DNA from: JAPHSX01 sp041554195 | GTDB taxonomy: Bacteria; Pseudomonadota; Gammaproteobacteria; Thiohalomonadales; Thiohalomonadaceae | Reading direction: 5' to 3' | Length of the DNA: 64,000 nucleotides | NCBI GenBank assembly: GCA_041554195.1 | Contig: JBFFMJ010000006.1 | Span: 135,521 to 199,520 of the forward strand | Made by a program: the position numbers and the translations under genes | Notes under the pieces: generated by a model | Told to the model about the DNA's origin: nothing | Database searches by the model: none | Seen by the model: only the letters and a program-made list of their open reading frames with translations | Shown: piece by piece, positions 18,428 to 27,467 of the stretch | How positions within the stretch are numbered: position 1 is the first letter of the stretch | Layout of the letters: each line of letters begins with the position of its first letter

Positions 18428-19516
18428 TTATCCCAACGCGTCCCCCTTGTTGAACGCTCTCTTCTCCACATACTCCGAGGTCATCACCGCCAGCAAGGCG
18501 CTGTAGTTAAGTGCGAAGGTAATGTCATCCCCCACGTGCAACTCCCCTGCCGCGGCGGTAACGTCGAGCACCAGATAGCCGCTGGAGCCGCCGAGTATCT
18601 TTAACCGATCATCCAGCGGGCTAAGGCCTGCGATATCGACATCTTCGCGACCGACATTCAACAAGGCCCGTAGTCTCTCCCCGTTATCGATGAAGCTGGT
18701 CTGGTGACCGAAGGCGTCCTCGGCCAGTTCGCCCTGCGGCAGGGAGGGTTTGCGTTTTAGCTCCAGAATCTCGGCGTGCAGTTGAAAGGCATCCTGGAAG
18801 GTGTCGGGCCACGCTCGGCGGTGGGTGGTCTCGCAACCCAGCAGGATCGCCTCGCCGATGCGGGCGTGGTTAATGCGGCGCGGCATCCTCCCGCTGGCGA
18901 TAAGTTCCAGCCCGCTGGAGTTGATGGCGGAGAGCTGCGACAGCTTGAGCCCACACTGCTGTTCGAGCGCATCGGCCAGGTCGAGCAGCCGCTTCATGTT
19001 CTCCTCACTCGGTACGACCCCGGCCAGGCAGGCGAGATTGGCACCGAGGCCGACAAGACGAAGCGCGGGGAGTTTAAGCACCGTCTCGACGATGGCGAAA
19101 AGTCCCTCTGGCATGATCCCTTCGCGCAAGTCACCGAGCTCTACCATCAGAACCACTTCGTAAACCTTCTGCTGCTGTTGCGCCGCCGTTGAGAGAGCCT
19201 GCAACACGGTAGCTTCGCTATTAAGGCTTCGAGCTGTCAGCTCAACCACCTCATCCACTGCCGATAGCGCTGGCAGCCGCAGCAGCGTGTAGGCCGCTTT
19301 AACTCCGGCCTGCTGCATACGTACGATATTCTCAAGGCGGGAATCGGCAATGGACTCAACGCCACCGCGCAGCATGGCACGGGCGACCGCGGGGTTGCCG
19401 CAGACGGCCTTGGTGACACCGCTGACGGTGATGCCGTGGTCACGGCACAGGGCAACGATGGTGCGGGTGTTGTGTTCGATCTTTTTCAGATCGATGGTGA
19501 GGTAGGGACTCTTCAT
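18428..19516 (-). CDS. orr: Ornithine racemase
   Basis: 362 residues, alanine-racemase N-domain PLP enzyme. It interconverts L- and D-ornithine, the first step of oxidative ornithine degradation. The PLP lysine should be K36 (VSGVTKAVCGNP); MVELGDLREGIMPEG and GLGANLACLAGVVPS are conserved. It is the last gene of the six-gene operon, overlapping oraE by 4 bases (ATGA), and this location fixes the substrate better than the fold does. It is a paralogue of the gene at 4295-5407. No missing residues are seen. Confidence 0.9.
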   Translation of the reverse strand: MKSPYLTIDLKKIEHNTRTIVALCRDHGITVSGVTKAVCGNPAVARAMLRGGVESIADSRLENIVRMQQAGVKAAYTLLRLPALSAVDEVVELTARSLNSEATVLQALSTAAQQQQKVYEVVLMVELGDLREGIMPEGLFAIVETVLKLPALRLVGLGANLACLAGVVPSEENMKRLLDLADALEQQCGLKLSQLSAINSSGLELIASGRMPRRINHARIGEAILLGCETTHRRAWPDTFQDAFQLHAEILELKRKPSLPQGELAEDAFGHQTSFIDNGERLRALLNVGREDVDIAGLSPLDDRLKILGGSSGYLVLDVTAAAGELHVGDDITFALNYSALLAVMTSEYVEKRAFNKGDALG

Positions 19517-21702
19517 TCTTTTTCACGCAGCGCCCGCACCAGGAAGCTGGCGACATCCCAGCCGTGGGTCTCACGGCCGTAACCGGCATCGAGTCCCAGC
19601 TGCCGGGCCAGTTCATCGCTCACCTGCGCGCCACCGGCGACCAGCAGCAGTCTGTCACGCACGCCGCGTTCAACTGCCAGTTCATTCAGCCGTTTCATGT
19701 GCTGTTTATGAACATCGCCGTGGGTGACGATGGTGGAGATCAGTACCGCCCTGGCATCGACCTTTTCCGCCATATCGAGCAGCTCTTCGATTGGCTCTGA
19801 TGTGCCGAGGTCGTGGCAGTGAAAGCCGTACTTCTCGATGCCGCCGTGTTTGATATCGAGGATCTCGTGCAGCCCGACCGAGTGTTCGTCCTCCCCGACG
19901 GTGGCCGCCACGATGTGGATATTACGCGGCCGTACCCACGCCTCGATCTCCTCCTCGCTGAGCCGCGCCTCACGTTCCGTCAGGGTTAACAGATCGGTGC
20001 GCATCGGCATGTCGAAGACCCCCTTGATCTCGAACAGCGTACCCTCGGCCGGGTGCATCACCCGGCGGTGGATCACCTCGGGATCCTGCAGCCCCATGTG
20101 GCGTGCCATCTCCAGTGCCGCCGCCTCGGCCAGCCGCTCTGCGGCCGGCACGAACAGGGTGACGCAGACGATATTGTCGCCCCACTTCTCTACCTCGGGG
20201 CGGACGATGGCGGCGGCATCCTCGGCGGCACGTTTTGCCAGCCGCTGCTCCACCGTATCGTCCGGATCGAGCTCATCGATATACTGGATCTTCTGCGGGT
20301 TACAGAGGCTGCAGCCGCCATAGTCATTGCAGGCTTTATCTTCACCTTTGGCGTAGACGTTATTGCCAAAGTGGCTGCAGACCGGTGCGCCGTAGTCGGC
20401 CTCGCGCGGGATCACGGTGTCGGCCCCGTCGCCCCCCCCTGGCTCGCGTACGATGCCATCGCCCTTGCGCTCGGGGAAGTACCCCTGGTCAACAAACTGC
20501 CCAGCCGCCACCGCGGCGTAGTAGCCCCCCTGCTCCACCATCTCTTCAAGAAACAGTACGGCGCGCTCCTTCAGCTCGCGCACGGTGTCGCGCAGCGGCC
20601 CCTCCTGGCGGAGTGCCAGCAGCTCATCGAGGCCATCCAGCCCCATCAGGGTCTGGCGCGCGGTGTTCACCCCGGCGATGTTGTTGTAGTGCCAGGGGAT
20701 ATTGCGCCCCTCATCGGGGGTGATGGTGCTCTGGATATCGGTGCGGGTGAGGCGCGAGATCAGGGTGTCGAGCACATGGGAGACGGTGCTCTCCTGGGTG
20801 TCGGTCTCCATGTAGCGGGTATTCTGCTGGGCACGGAATCTGAAGCCGGGAAACAGTTCGCGCAGCGCAACGGCGTAAGGCAGGTCGAGCCGCATCTTCG
20901 GTGCCGGTGGCGCGGTGGGCGGCACGGTAGAGAGGGCGATCAACGCTTTTGGCATGCCGGCCGCCACCGAATAGGCGCAGTTGATGGCATGCTGCACGAA
21001 AAGCTCGGGCGTCACCTTCCACGCCTCCTGGGCGGTGGCGTTGGCGTTGTGCGCCCCGTCGAGCTGCAGGATATTTCCATCTCCCAGGATCCCCTTTGCC
21101 TCGGCGGCATCGACAAAGGAGCGGTGCATGTTGATATTGCGATAGAGGACATTGTATTGCGGGTCCTGATGGGCACCGTTAACCCCCTCCTCGGCAAACA
21201 GCACCGCCATCTCCGGCCCGGCCAGACCGCTGACATAGGAGTGAAAGTTGATCGGTCGTCCCACCTCCTCCTCGATCGCATCGAGTGCCTTGCGACTGGC
21301 GCGGAGCTGTTTGCGCGTGACCGGGATGCCGCCGATCCCCTCGGGGCTTCCCTCGATGAGGCCGTCGATGTGCGACTGGCCGGTGGTGCGGATCACCATA
21401 ATGTGATCGGCACCGTGCCAGGCGGCCATGCGCATGCGCCGCAGATCATCCTCAAAACGGCCGGAGGCGATCTCGGTGGTGATCACCATGTCGCACTGCG
21501 GGTCGATGTCGCCAAAGTAGTGGGCGGCGGGCAGCGGCAGCGACCGTTTGAGGTTCTCACTGCTCTGTTTATAGATAAAGGGGCCTATCGTTTGATTATC
21601 GACCTGTTTGCGCCACTGCCACCCCTTGCGCTTTGGCCGGTAGTGCTCAAGGTCTTTAAGCAGTTCGGCAACATCTAGCTTCTTCTCCGGCGAGAGCTTC
21701 AC
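19513..21702 (-). CDS. oraE: D-ornithine 4,5-aminomutase, large (B12/PLP) subunit
   Basis: 729 residues, the size of the clostridial OraE. With OraS it converts D-ornithine to 2,4-diaminopentanoate using adenosylcobalamin and PLP. The N-terminal two thirds are a TIM-barrel (DPQCDMVITTEIASGRFEDDL, GLAGPEMAVLFAEEGVNG). The C-terminal Rossmann domain has the DxHxxG B12 motif as DEHSVG with H607, and K618 in ILDIKHGG. In the clostridial enzyme the axial His618 and PLP-binding Lys629 are 11 residues apart, the same spacing as here. A Cys-rich CNDYGGCSLCNPQ block is present. It overlaps oraS by 4 bases. All catalytic landmarks are intact. Confidence 0.95.
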   Translation of the reverse strand: MKLSPEKKLDVAELLKDLEHYRPKRKGWQWRKQVDNQTIGPFIYKQSSENLKRSLPLPAAHYFGDIDPQCDMVITTEIASGRFEDDLRRMRMAAWHGADHIMVIRTTGQSHIDGLIEGSPEGIGGIPVTRKQLRASRKALDAIEEEVGRPINFHSYVSGLAGPEMAVLFAEEGVNGAHQDPQYNVLYRNINMHRSFVDAAEAKGILGDGNILQLDGAHNANATAQEAWKVTPELFVQHAINCAYSVAAGMPKALIALSTVPPTAPPAPKMRLDLPYAVALRELFPGFRFRAQQNTRYMETDTQESTVSHVLDTLISRLTRTDIQSTITPDEGRNIPWHYNNIAGVNTARQTLMGLDGLDELLALRQEGPLRDTVRELKERAVLFLEEMVEQGGYYAAVAAGQFVDQGYFPERKGDGIVREPGGGDGADTVIPREADYGAPVCSHFGNNVYAKGEDKACNDYGGCSLCNPQKIQYIDELDPDDTVEQRLAKRAAEDAAAIVRPEVEKWGDNIVCVTLFVPAAERLAEAAALEMARHMGLQDPEVIHRRVMHPAEGTLFEIKGVFDMPMRTDLLTLTEREARLSEEEIEAWVRPRNIHIVAATVGEDEHSVGLHEILDIKHGGIEKYGFHCHDLGTSEPIEELLDMAEKVDARAVLISTIVTHGDVHKQHMKRLNELAVERGVRDRLLLVAGGAQVSDELARQLGLDAGYGRETHGWDVASFLVRALREKE

Positions 21703-22049
21703 AGCGGCAGCTCCTGCCAGAGCTCACCCTTGAGCAGTGAGGCGGCCGTCTGCTCTACCGTGCCCCCCTTTGCCTTTGCCAGCTCCAGCAGCAGCCTGCC
21801 GGCACCGTGGCCCAGCACACCGCGTTGCTGCATCTGCCCGACCAGTGCCCTGGCATCGACGCTGGAGAGCCCCATGCGCAGCAGTACCGAGCGTTCGATG
21901 GCGGGGGTGGTATGGCTGCGCGCCTCTTCGATCAGCGGCTCGACGATCTGATCGACCAGCGACCAGAAGCGTTGCTGCAAGGCCTCATCGGAGAGGCCCT
22001 GCAGATGGGTGCGGCGCACGGCAAAGTCATCTTCCCTTTCTGTACTCAT
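21699..22049 (-). CDS. oraS: D-ornithine 4,5-aminomutase, small subunit
   Basis: 116 residues, the small subunit of ornithine aminomutase. The stretch DDFAVRRTHLQGLSDEALQQRFW and the LLRMGLSSVDARALV and GHGAGRLLLELAK segments match OraS, which wraps on OraE and is needed for activity. It overlaps ortB by 23 bases and oraE by 4, a tight translational coupling. No signal peptide or membrane segment. Confidence 0.92.
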   Translation of the reverse strand: MSTEREDDFAVRRTHLQGLSDEALQQRFWSLVDQIVEPLIEEARSHTTPAIERSVLLRMGLSSVDARALVGQMQQRGVLGHGAGRLLLELAKAKGGTVEQTAASLLKGELWQELPL

Positions 22050-23457
22050 CGATAAATTCCTCTACAAAATCAATGTTGCTGCGGGTCTCCGCAGCAAGAA
22101 ACTCCATGTCGATTTTATCAAGGGCTTCATCGCCATTAAGCCCTTCCAGCGCATGGCGCAGGTAGGAGCGGCGCAGCTGAACTAGATCGACATCGGTGAC
22201 GGCGAGCTGGTTGGCCCGCTGCGGGATCACGATGCGCTCCCCCGGCCGGTTCTCTCTGGGGTCGCCCCGCGCCACCGTTATCCCCATCTGTTTGGCCAGA
22301 TTGAGCTGCGCCAGCGGGTGCTTGCCCGCCCCGGTGTATTCGGTCTCCTGCACCACCACGATCTGCTCGCTGTCGAACTCCTGAGCGATAACAAAGGCGG
22401 CGGCCAGCGAGGTGTTGCCGGCGGGTCCGCGCTCCATCCCCTCCAGCTCGGCCAGCAGCTGGGTGATATAGAACACCTCCCCCTGGCTGACGGTGACAAA
22501 TCTGTCCATGTAACGCAGCGGCCGGGCGGCGTTACGCGGCACATCGGCGCGGTCCGGCCAGGTGGCAAAGGGGATGGCGAAACCGGTGTGACCGGTTGTG
22601 AAGGATTTACGGTTGAAGTCGTGGTCTGAGGCCATGTGCAGCCCGGCAAGGTCGACACTAGCGGCGACCATTTGCGTCGACCCGGCAGCGGCCTTGCGCA
22701 TGCCCCGTGCGGTGCCGGTGACATTGCCGCCACCGGCATGGGTGGCGATCACCACATCGGGGTCGCGCCCATAGCCGGCGCGCACCTGCTCCACCAGCTC
22801 ATAGCCGAGGGTCTCGATGCCGAGGATCGAATAGGGGGTGTAGAGCGAGGCGTTGAAGTAACCGGTCTCATTTAACACCTGCAGAAAGACGTAAAACAGC
22901 TCGGGGCCGACCGAGAGGCGCAGCACCTCGGCACCGTAGGCCTCGCAGGCACGGCTCTTCTCGGCGATCTCCGGCTGGGCGATACCGTGGCTGTCGAAGG
23001 CCTCCTGCACCACGATGCACTTCAGCCCCGCCTTGGCCGCCTGCGAGGCCACCGCCGCGCCGTAGTTGCCGCTGGTGGCTGCCACCACTCCCCGGTAGCC
23101 GCGCCGTTTCGCCTCGTAGACCGAGAGCGAGGCACGCCGATCCTTAAACGAGCCGGAGGGGTTGGCCGCCTCATCCTTGACGAGGATGCGTGCCCCCTTT
23201 CCCGCCATTTTTCCCCTGGCTGCCACCGCACGGGCCAGGGCGGTGAGATTGTGCAGCTCCACCAGCGGGGTGTTACCCACCGCGGTCTGGCGCTGTACCT
23301 CCCGCACCCGGTTGATGTCGTAACCGGTATCTGCAAGCAGCCGCTCGTAATCGAAGGCGAGACTGCCCGTGCTATAGCTGGCGTAGTCGATGCCGACGGA
23401 GCGGCGCATGATCGCCTCGCGCTGTTCCATCAAATCTGAATAGCTCTCACTACTCAT
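22027..23457 (-). CDS. ortB: 2-amino-4-oxopentanoate thiolase, PLP (beta) subunit
   Basis: 476 residues of the tryptophan-synthase-beta/cysteine-synthase fold. With OrtA it cleaves 2-amino-4-oxopentanoate with CoA to alanine and acetyl-CoA. The PLP lysine should be K105 in NPSGSFKDRRAS; ATSGNYGAAVASQAAKAGL and HAGGGNVTGTARG are the phosphate-binding parts. I chose ATG at 23457, overlapping ortA by 8 bases. A longer frame to 23616 reads a Pro/Arg/Ser-rich translation of the opposite frame of ortA and is not credible. Length is typical of OrtB. Confidence 0.93.
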   Translation of the reverse strand: MSSESYSDLMEQREAIMRRSVGIDYASYSTGSLAFDYERLLADTGYDINRVREVQRQTAVGNTPLVELHNLTALARAVAARGKMAGKGARILVKDEAANPSGSFKDRRASLSVYEAKRRGYRGVVAATSGNYGAAVASQAAKAGLKCIVVQEAFDSHGIAQPEIAEKSRACEAYGAEVLRLSVGPELFYVFLQVLNETGYFNASLYTPYSILGIETLGYELVEQVRAGYGRDPDVVIATHAGGGNVTGTARGMRKAAAGSTQMVAASVDLAGLHMASDHDFNRKSFTTGHTGFAIPFATWPDRADVPRNAARPLRYMDRFVTVSQGEVFYITQLLAELEGMERGPAGNTSLAAAFVIAQEFDSEQIVVVQETEYTGAGKHPLAQLNLAKQMGITVARGDPRENRPGERIVIPQRANQLAVTDVDLVQLRRSYLRHALEGLNGDEALDKIDMEFLAAETRSNIDFVEEFIDEYRKGR

Positions 23458-23764
23458 CGCGGCCCTCCCGCTGGAGGATGGTACGCGCCTCGGCACCGAT
23501 GGTGGCGAGTTCGGAGATGGGGGGACCGAAAGTGTGAGTGTAGGCGGGATTGGCCGCGGCAAGGGTGCCGTGCAGCTGACGACCGGTAACGGTGGTGATC
23601 TGCGCCTCCTCACCAATGGCGGTGGCGTTGAGCAAAAAACCTTTCACCCGCATCTCCAGCGGCAGCTGCCGGGTATCTTCTGGAAGATGCGCTGCCCGCT
23701 CTTCGCTTGTGAGAACGATACGGTGCAGCTCCACCCACGTTCCAGCGGCGATCAGCTCACTCAT
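23450..23764 (-). CDS. ortA: 2-amino-4-oxopentanoate thiolase, alpha subunit
   Basis: 104 residues, the small OrtA subunit. The features are GTWVELHRIVLTSEERAAHLP, LPLEMRVKGFLL and TVTGRQLHGTL, as in clostridial OrtA. It lies between ord (4-base overlap) and ortB (8-base overlap), the expected neighbours. On its own it would be hard to identify; the operon makes the call firm. Confidence 0.92.
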   Translation of the reverse strand: MSELIAAGTWVELHRIVLTSEERAAHLPEDTRQLPLEMRVKGFLLNATAIGEEAQITTVTGRQLHGTLAAANPAYTHTFGPPISELATIGAEARTILQREGRDE

Positions 23765-24816
23765 GGCTTTAACCTCCCATGAACAAGCATCCTCGCATCA
23801 CCCAGCATCGCCGCCGGCACCGGCAGCTCGGCCATGGTGGTGAGGCCCGGCGCGGCATTCAGTACACGGGGGATCATGTTGACCACCAGGGCACAGGTCC
23901 CCTCCCCGCCGGGGATCTCCGGGCTGCCTGAAAGATGGATATCGGGGCTCCCCTCAATCGTGATGGAATCCCCCGTTGCTACCCCCTCCAGCTGCGGCTG
24001 GATCTGCTGCGGGTGGTCGAGCGTGATCACCGCCCGTCCCTGCCGATAGGCCACCGCCGTGTGGTGACAGCCTGCCACCTGCCCCGGCTCAACGGTAACC
24101 AGCGGGGTCTCGCGGTGCACCGTCGAGATGATCGGCTCCCTCTTCTCCTCAATACGCTCCAGCTCCCAGCCAAGGGCAGCGGCGATCATATGGGCCGACT
24201 GCACAAAACCGACGTGGCCGACGACACTCCCATCCGCCACCCCCTGGCGAAAGGCGTTCGGCGACAGCCCGACCCCCTGCGTGGTAAGGACGGAGTGGCC
24301 ATAGGGTGAGAGGTCGTTGATACGGCTGGCGCTGATCGAGCGGATATCGGCACAGACACCCGTAAGGGCGATCACCAGCAGGTCGAGGACAAAGCCCGGG
24401 TTGATGCCGGTGCCGAGCACTGCCGCGTTGTGTTTAATGGCAAGCTGGTGCAGTTCATCGGCAACAACTGATGAAGCGGCTGCGGGAAAGGCCATCTCCT
24501 CGGCGGTGGAGATCACCGAGACGCCGTGCTGTAAAAGAGTTCTGATCTCAGCGGCCGCATCCTCAATGAGCGAGCAAGTCGCCTGAATGGCGATATCGGG
24601 TCGGCACTGCGCGATCACGGTGCTAAGCTCGTTACTAATGGTGATTCCCAGTTCGTGATCCAGCCCCAGCACCCGCCCCGCATCAATACCGGCACGCTCT
24701 GCCCGCCGGGCAAAGAGTGCGACCAGTTCAATCCCCTCTTTTTGCAGAAGAAGGCGGGCAATACCGCTTCCCATCTTCCCGGTTCCAAGAACGAGCACCC
24801 GTATCTTTTCAGACAT
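23761..24816 (-). CDS. ord: 2,4-diaminopentanoate dehydrogenase
   Basis: 351 residues, an NAD(P)-dependent dehydrogenase that oxidatively deaminates 2,4-diaminopentanoate to 2-amino-4-oxopentanoate. The Rossmann start is VLVLGTGKMGSGIARLLL; GTGINPGFVLDLLVI and the SPYGHSVLTTQGVGL segment follow as in Ord/DapB-like enzymes. It is the first gene of the operon, so the promoter should lie between it and the divergent kinase at 24934. The start is uncertain: the ATG at 24855 adds 13 residues, and neither has a convincing ribosome site. I prefer 24816 since it begins just before the nucleotide-binding strand. Confidence 0.92.
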   Translation of the reverse strand: MSEKIRVLVLGTGKMGSGIARLLLQKEGIELVALFARRAERAGIDAGRVLGLDHELGITISNELSTVIAQCRPDIAIQATCSLIEDAAAEIRTLLQHGVSVISTAEEMAFPAAASSVVADELHQLAIKHNAAVLGTGINPGFVLDLLVIALTGVCADIRSISASRINDLSPYGHSVLTTQGVGLSPNAFRQGVADGSVVGHVGFVQSAHMIAAALGWELERIEEKREPIISTVHRETPLVTVEPGQVAGCHHTAVAYRQGRAVITLDHPQQIQPQLEGVATGDSITIEGSPDIHLSGSPEIPGGEGTCALVVNMIPRVLNAAPGLTTMAELPVPAAMLGDARMLVHGRLKP

Positions 24817-24933
24817 TCCGTCGTAATCCACTCTGGTTATTATATTTGTATACATAGCATAGCAGCAGAAAATAGCGGGTTCTTGCCTCAGGGTATGCGA
24901 CGTGAATTATTAGCGGTGCCCTATACTCATCTT

Positions 24934-26505
24934 ATGCAAGACGATTTCCTCACCCAACAAAAGAGACTGATTGAGCAGTTGCAAAGCGGTGGTTGTTTTG
25001 ATCACCCGGTTACTGCAACTCAGATCATTGAGACCCATATCTCGTGGGTGCTCCTGACAGGCCCCTACGCTTACAAGATCAAAAAGGCGCTCGACCTAGG
25101 CTTTCTCGACTACTCGACGCTGGAAAAACGAAAATTCCAGTGCGAGGAGGAGCTACGCCTTAATCGCCGTACCGCACCCGAGATCTACCTCGAGGTGGTG
25201 ACGATCGGCGGCACTCCTAATCAACCACACCTCAACAAAGAACCCGCCATCGAGTATATGGTGAAGATGCACCAGTTCCCACAGACGGCACTGCTCTCAC
25301 AGATACTGCTCGCTGGAGAGTTAACTGAGTTGCATATCGAATCGCTGGCACAGATGATTGCGGAGTTTCATACATCGATCGACATTGCCAGCCCCTCCTC
25401 TCCCTACGGGTCGACTGAGGCTGTCAGCCACCCCATTCATGAGAATTTTTTGCAGATAGGTGAGCGTATCTCCTCCGCCGTTCTGTTAAAGCGGCTGCAG
25501 CAAATCGAACAGCGTAATAGCGCCTTCACACACAAAAAGTACAAGCTGTTTGAACAGCGCAAACGAGAAGGATTTATCCGCGACTGCCACGGTGACCTGC
25601 ACCTGAATAATATTCTACTTCTCGATGGGCAACCGCGACTGTTTGACTGCATCGAATTCAATCCCGAGCTGCGCATCATCGATGTCATCAGTGAGCTCGC
25701 CTTTCTGATAATGGATCTGGAGCAACACCAACGCGCCAAGCTGGGCAACCTGCTACTCAACAGCTACCTGGAGAGGAGTGGCGACTATGAGGGAGTGCGG
25801 CTGCTGCGTTTCTACCTCTGCTACCGGGCTATGGTACGCGCCAAGGTGGTCACGATTCGACTCAAACAGAGTGGCCTCAGCGCTCAGGATGAGCGGGATA
25901 TTCACCATGACTTTGACTCCTATTTGCAACTGGCAGAGGGCTACAGCGAGGAGGGTCATTCACACATCTACATTACCCACGGTCTCTCTGGTTCCGGCAA
26001 AACCACCCTGACGAAAACACTGATGCAGCACCTCGGGGCAATCCGCATCCGCTCCGATATAGAGCGCAAGCGGCTCTTCGGTATGAGGGGGGACGAACAA
26101 AGCGATAGCACCACTATCTATACAGAAGATGCGAGCAGAAGAACCTATCAGCATCTGGCCGAACTGGCGACAGCTATCAGTGAGGGCGGTTATCCGGTGA
26201 TCATCGATGCCACCTTTCTTGAACAAAGCGAACGTAACCGCTTCCGGGCACTGGCTGAGGAGTTAGCGCTCCCCTTCACAATCCTGCACTTTCAAGCAAG
26301 CCCCGAGGTACTCATTCATCGCATACAAACAAGAGTAGAAAAAGGTACCGATGCCTCAGAGGCTGACGTAACCGTTTTGCAGGGGCAAATAAACCAATAC
26401 AGAGCACTTACCGATGATGAGATGCTTGAAGCAATAGTTATCAACACGGAAGCCGAACATCCCCTCAAAGAGGTCCTCATCAGTCGCCCACTTGTGAATG
26501 AGTGA
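24934..26505 (+). CDS. Fused aminoglycoside-phosphotransferase-like and P-loop kinase
   Basis: 523 residues. The N-terminal about 320 residues are a kinase of the APH-like group (COG2187): VTATQIIETHISWVLLTG, YKIKKALDLGFLDYST, GFIRDCHGDLHLNNILL, and LFDCIEFNPELRIIDVISEL. The C-terminal about 180 residues are an AAA_33 P-loop kinase with GLSGSGKTTL. This fusion is widespread in proteobacteria, and the substrate is not established to my knowledge. I chose the ATG at 24934: the longer frame to 24655 runs back through the ord gene. It is divergent from the ornithine operon with a short intergenic gap, which may hold both promoters. Confidence 0.88.
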   Translation: MQDDFLTQQKRLIEQLQSGGCFDHPVTATQIIETHISWVLLTGPYAYKIKKALDLGFLDYSTLEKRKFQCEEELRLNRRTAPEIYLEVVTIGGTPNQPHLNKEPAIEYMVKMHQFPQTALLSQILLAGELTELHIESLAQMIAEFHTSIDIASPSSPYGSTEAVSHPIHENFLQIGERISSAVLLKRLQQIEQRNSAFTHKKYKLFEQRKREGFIRDCHGDLHLNNILLLDGQPRLFDCIEFNPELRIIDVISELAFLIMDLEQHQRAKLGNLLLNSYLERSGDYEGVRLLRFYLCYRAMVRAKVVTIRLKQSGLSAQDERDIHHDFDSYLQLAEGYSEEGHSHIYITHGLSGSGKTTLTKTLMQHLGAIRIRSDIERKRLFGMRGDEQSDSTTIYTEDASRRTYQHLAELATAISEGGYPVIIDATFLEQSERNRFRALAEELALPFTILHFQASPEVLIHRIQTRVEKGTDASEADVTVLQGQINQYRALTDDEMLEAIVINTEAEHPLKEVLISRPLVNE

Positions 26506-27467
26506 CCAGCACTCTCTGTAAGTTTATTACTGGTGGCGATTCATACCTTCGCCAGCCTGCCAAGCTGGAGAGTTGTGATAGTTTTTACTCTCGAAGGTGC
26601 CCCGCTTTGTCAGGCTCACCGCTATCGAATAACATCAAAGAGAATCATCAAACGTCTTGACTAGGGCTTCCTGGTAACGCTGCCTTCTAATTCACACTTG
26701 ACTTTATCTGCCCATGGCTGGAGATGCCATGGTGATAAATGATGCTGACTATAGGTTCGGATGAAAGATTGATGATACTGCGAGATATTGTAAGTTGTAG
26801 ATTAATTAAAATGGTGCTCAGACTCGGGTTCGAACAGACAGTTAACTCCATCGACTCCACCCGAGAGCACCCATGAGCAATAAATTCAGTAAGTTAGAAT
26901 AATCAGAAAATCAACAATTACCCATACATAACCATCTTTCACCATCGTTTTGTCACAAGCAGGTCACAAATTTACGATGAGCCGCCAATATATAACATAC
27001 CAGTTTTATTGGTATTACATTACAGATATACCTTCCCCACCGGTTTATAATGGAATCCTTGAGGAGATGCATGCCCGAATAGTAATAATGGTTGTCAAAG
27101 TCTCCTACCCAAGAACTAATGCAAAAACACACCAAATCATTCAGATATTTCTTACTCAAGATGTAGCAAGAGCGCGGGAATATACCCTGGAAGTGATAGA
27201 TCCCTATTAATGCAGTATTATATTAATATGGTGTGTTTGCACTTTTCGAACTTGTATTAAAGGAATTCACCATACAATTAATACGAACAGTGCCAATACT
27301 ACTACGTCCAGCTTAATTTCCGAGTTAACACTCGGTGATGAGTGTCATTCAGCTGGTGTCTCAGGGCTAGCGCTAAGCAAAGATGACTAATGAAGTATGG
27401 AATTGGAGTACGTGAATAATACTGCTAACATTGTGGTAATTGTTCTCCTACAAACGGAATTGCAGCC
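26506..27467. other. Intergenic region with hairpins, no gene
   Basis: About 960 bases without a supported gene. A short hairpin TGGCGA/TCGCCA (26534-26539, 26549-26554) follows the kinase gene and may be a terminator stem. A longer bulged hairpin is listed separately at 26813. An 86-codon open frame at 26950-27210 has no recognisable features or ribosome site, so I leave it out. Confidence 0.5.
26813..26871. repeat. Bulged inverted repeat
   Basis: GGTGCT(C AGA)CTCGGGT on the left pairs with ACCCGAG AGCACC on the right, giving 6-bp and 7-bp stems separated by a small bulge around a 29-base loop. The loop begins TTCGAAC, like a tRNA T-loop, but no tRNA folds here. It could be a terminator, a scar or a small RNA element. 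Confidence 0.4.

Noticed and set aside
20053..21678. A 541-codon plus-strand open frame
   Set aside because: It is antisense to oraE. High GC in the third codon position makes long false frames on the opposite strand; its sequence has no domain.
26950..27210. 86-codon open frame
   Set aside because: No ribosome site, no motif and low-complexity aromatic content in AT-rich DNA.
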